Source: Bacteroidales bacterium UBA3543
GTDB taxonomy: Bacteria; Bacteroidota; Bacteroidia; Bacteroidales; UBA932
Direction: 5' to 3'
Assembly (NCBI GenBank): GCA_002376715.1
Contig: DFOK01000031.1
Location: 1 to 15,694, forward strand
Length of the DNA stretch: 15,694 nucleotides
The first letter of the stretch is position 1, and the number at the start of each line of letters is the position of its first letter. Shown in pieces: positions 15,201 through 15,694 of the stretch. A program made the translations under genes and the position numbers. A model generated the notes under the pieces. The model was given only the letters and a program-made list of their open reading frames with translations, ran no database searches and was not told the origin of the DNA.

Positions 15201-15684
15201 TAAACTTCAATGTGGTGCTTTCTACAGGAATATTTATAGAAAAATAGCCTTTTTCATCGGTAACTGTACAAACTCGAGTTTCACCAATGCAAATAGGAAC
15301 GCCCATAAGGAACTCTCCACTTGCGTCACAGACAGAGCCACTTATTCTACGTGTTTTTCCGCTTAATTGCAAAGCGCTGATACTTACAATATTACCTTTT
15401 ACAATATATTGACATTCAATAAGGTTAACAAGGTCGCGAATCACTTCTTCAGCAGGTCGCTTCCTGGCTTGGATTGTAACTTTTGGCCAAGTTTTAGCCA
15501 AATCGGACGAATAGACGAAGTTTAAACCTGCCTGCTTTTGGATGGAAGCCAGTACAGTTTCTACTGGAGTTGACTTTATGACAACCGTAACCTTCGTGTC
15601 AATGTCTGGTGCCGCAAGAATTGTTGAAGACACAATGGTCATCGCAAAAGCAAACAGTACCTTTTTTAGCGCATTGATTTTCAT
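12265..15684 (-). CDS. SusC/RagA family TonB-dependent outer-membrane transporter with STN domain
   Basis: 1139 residues, complete, with the ATG at 15684 only 10 nt from the window edge. Order of parts: a Sec signal (1-25, ending LAA); an STN domain at about 31-103 (VTVVIKSTPVETVLASIQKQ, VTIQARKRPAEEV); a carboxypeptidase-D-regulatory-like beta domain at about 113-186 (ISGSVCDASGEFLMGVPI, VTDEKGYFSI); a TonB plug at about 195-316 (GYQTIEKGRSTGSF, PLIVVDGFPM, DIEQISVLKDAAAASIWGVR, NGVIVITTKKG); and a beta barrel to the terminal YTVSLNIKF. It imports a substrate across the outer membrane using TonB energy. The STN domain is the part that signals to FecR-type anti-sigma factors in relatives, so regulation by an extracytoplasmic sigma factor is expected. 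No frameshift or gap is seen. Confidence 0.96.
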   Translation of the reverse strand: MKINALKKVLFAFAMTIVSSTILAAPDIDTKVTVVIKSTPVETVLASIQKQAGLNFVYSSDLAKTWPKVTIQARKRPAEEVIRDLVNLIECQYIVKGNIVSISALQLSGKTRRISGSVCDASGEFLMGVPICIGETRVCTVTDEKGYFSINIPVESTTLKFTYLGMEDMYITLEPGNQPITRNIEMRSDMVISESVITGYQTIEKGRSTGSFAIVTDENMNIIVSNDVIDRLEGVVPGLAIDGEGKMMIRGQATLYAETSPLIVVDGFPMEYSTFNVNPNDIEQISVLKDAAAASIWGVRAANGVIVITTKKGTQNAKTKISYYGDVKIGSVFDYSSLGYLNSEQRIDWEREHFANTFDIQQIIQGSPYSFNEAALIEYDFQSGKISTSERDSRYQSLSSYTNWSDLATNFYQNSLFQTHNIVITSGSKMTSNYISINFENSRGDLIGNSQNRAGLLWNNTTELNKFMKLTTGIRANYSIANAYSGDLTRIAPYTKLFNPDGSFANEMRSVSQFLKDDLVQKGYVDWNYNRLQDRDQTIDRTDSYNVSANMQLEFILPFGIKYTTSGMYTIDHSANEVINGRNSYYVRDLFNRFTTYDEVTGTLTSHLPGGAIRSVRNSDGISYSWRNVIDYNYSNDNWFVTAMAGTEMFAIRTRGMTDMYYGYDVQGLTYNTRMNYYTLASEGVYGYSQSAGKQTIFYNPSQSDIENRYFSTFFTSSVTFDSRYTIFTSLRYDKTNLFGRSKKYRNQPTWSIGGKWMISNEQFFNSNIIDELALKVSYGLSGNIDKTTSPYIITNNMREMFTGQKVLNIQNPENPELGWEKVFIQNAGFELSMFDHRLSLEAEYYYKHTKDALGNAVMDPTTGWKTAKINYAELNNHGIDLSISGYPIKGGDLRWYSSFTMAYNCNKVTKVYSGQNSYMTLMSNNPLEGHPVDYVYGYRMAKLSSEGEMQIYNAAGEVLGYENMSSFTLNDIIFLGRRSPKFYGAFSNSFYWKKLSLDFAFTYKWGHKVHMPNVYAYSNNNVFKSFDNRWRKPGDEENTWIPRSAYDKISGIYLGVIGNNDKITEKGDLIRLKYVSVGYDFSTLFRTPWLSGIELKFNIENPWFWAANSYGLDTDRLIGGAYLGDQNTYYTVSLNIKF

Positions 15685-15694
15685 AAAGTTGAGT

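Overview
The window looks like a Bacteroidales (Bacteroidota) chromosome segment. The evidence is a SusC/SusD pair with a TlpA-like thioredoxin lipoprotein, tandem fimbrillin-like lipoproteins, many short lipoprotein signal peptides, and a TAnnTTTG-type promoter element ahead of one gene. I cannot name the genus from the sequence alone. No rRNA, tRNA, CRISPR array, integrase, reverse transcriptase or intact transposase is visible.

Left block (1-5005, plus strand). Three tandem paralogous lipoproteins of about 500 residues; the first is cut by the window edge. Each has a fimbrillin/Mfa-like N-terminal half and a C-terminal half resembling the Fibrobacter succinogenes major paralogous (FISUMP, C-type-lectin-like) domain. 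The third gene is a patchwork that alternately matches the first and second, which points to recombination or gene conversion. Between the first and second lie a possible IS3-type insertion sequence end, a 43-residue peptide gene with a GDGGD tail, and a short hairpin-forming repeat.

Middle block (5113-9123, minus strand, convergent with the left block). Five tightly packed genes read from 8499 down to 5113. Four encode exported proteins (two clear lipoproteins, one with a damaged lipobox, one with an ordinary signal peptide) and one encodes a small protein without a signal peptide. The first and last genes are paralogues over their N-terminal 110 or so residues. I recognise none of the five functionally. 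Upstream of them, with its own likely promoter, is a hypoxanthine/uracil-DNA glycosylase-family repair gene.

Right block (9221-15684, minus strand). A compact susC-susD-tlpA-like transport operon with 4-nt and 2-nt gaps, ending in a rho-independent terminator. The SusC protein carries an N-terminal STN domain, so it is probably a TonB-dependent transducer controlled by a FecI/FecR-type sigma/anti-sigma pair lying just beyond the right edge. SusC and SusD would form the outer-membrane importer, and the TlpA-like lipoprotein would act on thiols or disulfides in the periplasm. No glycoside hydrolase or peptidase is present, so the substrate is unknown.
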